Positions 61,816 through 63,599 of a stretch of DNA of 63,599 bases are shown here, one piece after another. The DNA comes from an uncultured Lachnospiraceae bacterium (GTDB lineage: Bacteria > Bacillota > Clostridia > Lachnospirales > Lachnospiraceae). A model generated the notes under the pieces. The model was not told the origin of the DNA. It saw only the letters and a list, made by a program, of their open reading frames with translations, and made no database searches. Positions within the stretch are counted from its first letter, which is position 1. Every line of letters begins with the position of its first letter. Both the position numbers and the translations under genes were made by a program. The DNA is taken from positions 1-63,599 of the forward strand of contig ONIO01000003.1 of NCBI GenBank assembly GCA_900317915.1, given 5' to 3'.

Positions 61816-63599
61816 TTGAAGCAGAAAAAAGGACTATGGATTTATATCTTGGCTGTGCTTCTGGTGGTTGTGCTCTGGTATTCATCTACAGAGAGACATA
61901 CCTCTAATGTAAGCTATAGTAAGTTTCAGGACGATGTGACAAAGGACCATGCCACATCCATTGAGATTGATCAGAATGCAGAGGTTCCAACCGGAAGAGT
62001 GAATTACCGTACAGACGGTAAGGATACAGTAGTGCGAACTCTCTATGTATCCGATGTGAATAAGGTAACGGAGTATCTGGATAATAAGCATAAGACCTAT
62101 ACGGTGTCAGATGTTCCTAAGAATGGTTGGATGAGTAGCATCCTTCCAATGATTCTAGTGATGGGTGCCTTCTTCGTGCTTTTCATGGTGCTGATGAATG
62201 CACAGAATCGTGCGGCCATGCAGGCTGGCGGCGGTGACCGTATGGCGAATTTCGGTAAGAGTCGTGCCAAGATGACCAAGCCTGAGGAGTCAAAGGTTCG
62301 CTTCGTAGATGTAGCTGGTCTCCATGAGGAGAAGCAGCAGATGGAGGAAGTGGTAGACTTTCTGAAGGATCCGGATAAGTACACTCGCATTGGAGCGAGA
62401 ATTCCAAAGGGTATGCTCTTAGTCGGCCCTCCGGGAACTGGTAAGACACTTTTAGCTAAAGCAATCGCTGGTGAGGCTGGCGTACCATTCTTCTCCATCT
62501 CTGGATCCGACTTCGTTGAGATGTTCGTAGGTGTCGGTGCTTCCCGTGTCCGTGATATGTTCGCTGAGGCTAAGAAGAATGCTCCATGTATCGTATTCAT
62601 CGATGAGATTGATGCAGTGGCTCGTAAACGTGGCGCAGGTGTGGGCGGCTCCCATGATGAGCGTGAGCAGACCCTGAACCAGATGCTGGTTGAGATGGAT
62701 GGATTTGATGTGAATACTGGAATCATTGTATTAGCAGCAACCAACCGTGTAGATATCTTAGATCCTGCCATTATGCGTCCGGGTCGATTCGACCGTAAGG
62801 TCTATGTAGGTCGCCCAGACGTAAGAGAGCGTGAAGAGATCCTCAATGTTCATGCGAAAAATAAACCGCTGGGGGATGATGTGGATATCAAGCAGATTGC
62901 TCAGACCACCGCTGGTTTTACTGGAGCGGATCTGGAGAATCTCTTGAACGAAGCAGCGATTCAGGCAGCAGAGCAGAATCAGGCATATATCTCTATGCAT
63001 AATATCAAGGACTGCTTTGTAAAGGTAGGACTCGGTACAGAGAAGAAGAGTAGGATCATCTCTGAGAAGGAGAAGAGGATTACGGCTTACCATGAATCTG
63101 GTCATGCCATCCTCTTTCACTTACTTCCAGATGTGGGACCTGTATATTCTGTCTCTATTATTCCAACAGGAATGGGTGCGGCAGGTTATACCATGCCACT
63201 TCCAGAGAAGGATGAGATGTTCCTGACCAAGGGCAAGATGCTGCAGGATATCCAGGTATCCCTGGGTGGACGTATTGCAGAGCAGATTATCTTCGGCGAT
63301 ATTACAACGGGTGCATCCAATGATATCAAGCAGGCAACTCGTACCGCCCGTGATATGGTCATGAAGTATGGTATGTCTGATTCCATCGGAACCATCTGCT
63401 ACCAGGAAGAGGACGAGGAAGTATTCCTGGGTAAGGATCTGGCACATACCAAGCCATACAGTGAGGAAATTGCCCGTGAGATTGATAATGAAGTGAAGGC
63501 GATTATGGATGACTGTTATAAGAAGGCAACCAAGCTGATTGAGTCCCATATGGATGTACTTCATGCATCTGCCAAGCTCCTCTTAGAGAAGGAGAAGAT
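61816..63599 (+). CDS. ftsH: ATP-dependent zinc metalloprotease FtsH (3' end outside window)
   Basis: The gene starts at a TTG with AGGGAG about seven bases upstream and runs off the right edge after ~594 codons with no stop. Two membrane segments (~7-25 and ~110-130) flank a small extracellular domain. The AAA+ domain has Walker A GPPGTGKT (204-211), Walker [17 protein letters not shown] and the second region of homology [22 protein letters not shown]. The zinc site is H426-E-S-G-H430, and D-rich [14 protein letters not shown] supplies the third ligand. It degrades misfolded membrane and regulatory proteins. Only the end of the C-terminal region is missing. Confidence 0.97.
   Translation, partial: MKQKKGLWIYILAVLLVVVLWYSSTERHTSNVSYSKFQDDVTKDHATSIEIDQNAEVPTGRVNYRTDGKDTVVRTLYVSDVNKVTEYLDNKHKTYTVSDVPKNGWMSSILPMILVMGAFFVLFMVLMNAQNRAAMQAGGGDRMANFGKSRAKMTKPEESKVRFVDVAGLHEEKQQMEEVVDFLKDPDKYTRIGARIPKGMLLVGPPGTGKTLLAKAIAGEAGVPFFSISGSDFVEMFVGVGASRVRDMFAEAKKNAPCIVFIDEIDAVARKRGAGVGGSHDEREQTLNQMLVEMDGFDVNTGIIVLAATNRVDILDPAIMRPGRFDRKVYVGRPDVREREEILNVHAKNKPLGDDVDIKQIAQTTAGFTGADLENLLNEAAIQAAEQNQAYISMHNIKDCFVKVGLGTEKKSRIISEKEKRITAYHESGHAILFHLLPDVGPVYSVSIIPTGMGAAGYTMPLPEKDEMFLTKGKMLQDIQVSLGGRIAEQIIFGDITTGASNDIKQATRTARDMVMKYGMSDSIGTICYQEEDEEVFLGKDLAHTKPYSEEIAREIDNEVKAIMDDCYKKATKLIESHMDVLHASAKLLLEKEK

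Noticed and set aside
62097-62771. A 224-codon minus-strand frame opposite ftsH
   Set aside because: It mirrors the conserved AAA domain of ftsH in the other strand and shows no recognisable domain.

Overview
The window looks like a contiguous chromosomal piece of a low-to-moderate GC Firmicute, most likely a member of the Lachnospiraceae (Clostridia). Supporting signs are: Gram-positive wall genes (class A PBP, LtaS-type lipoteichoic acid synthase, class B sortase, murA, murC); a split two-subunit transketolase; a GlgC/GlgD glycogen pair; the short type-3 ProS; SpoVG; an S-box (SAM-I) riboswitch in front of metK; strong AGGAGG ribosome binding sites; frequent TTG starts; and giant secreted proteins built of degenerate YTG/YDG-like Ig repeats. 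The species cannot be named from this sequence. No prophage, insertion sequence, integrase or CRISPR array was seen.

Layout. 1-720: 3' tail of a 23S rRNA with no 5S gene behind it, then six tRNAs (Asp, Val, Thr, Tyr, initiator Met, Phe). 867-10634: a radical SAM protein, an archaeal-type AAA ATPase, split transketolase, a broken galM, a class A PBP and a ROK glucokinase. 10683-10854: two tandem proline tRNAs (CGG and the rare AGG). 11059-24359: accessory cell-surface block with a TetR regulator divergent from a 9.25-kb gene for a secreted repeat protein (3083 aa), then a class B sortase with a long cytoplasmic extension and a leucine-rich/InlB-repeat protein with a non-standard sorting signal. 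24466-31005: thiamine transporter ThiT and an LtaS-type synthase on the minus strand, divergent from a DMT permease and a large membrane-anchored protein of unknown function.

31166-36129 (minus strand): murC, then two helicase-loader-type genes (DnaD-like, DnaI/DnaC-like) co-oriented with PRPP synthase. Between murC and the loader promoter lie two pairs of abutting DnaA boxes, suggesting DnaA control of this unit. 36433-46020: glgC-glgD-spoVG, pth-mfd-PrsA-like lipoprotein, murA. 46125-51327: HD-GYP phosphodiesterase, S-box-controlled metK, and a two-component system. 51509-63599: RluA-type pseudouridine synthase, proS, CCA-adding enzyme, PEGA lipoprotein, phosphoglucomutase, HU, RqcP, DivIC/FtsB-like protein, tilS, hpt and the first ~594 codons of ftsH, which runs off the right edge.

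Most genes are housekeeping. The parts most worth a second look are the giant protein/sortase/LRR block, the DnaA boxes before the loader-prs operon, the galM deletion that removes the expected catalytic Glu, the tRNA-Pro(AGG) with compensatory stem changes, and a short motif (ATRTAAACCA) repeated between genes. All assignments come from reading the sequence and recalling family motifs; no database search was run.
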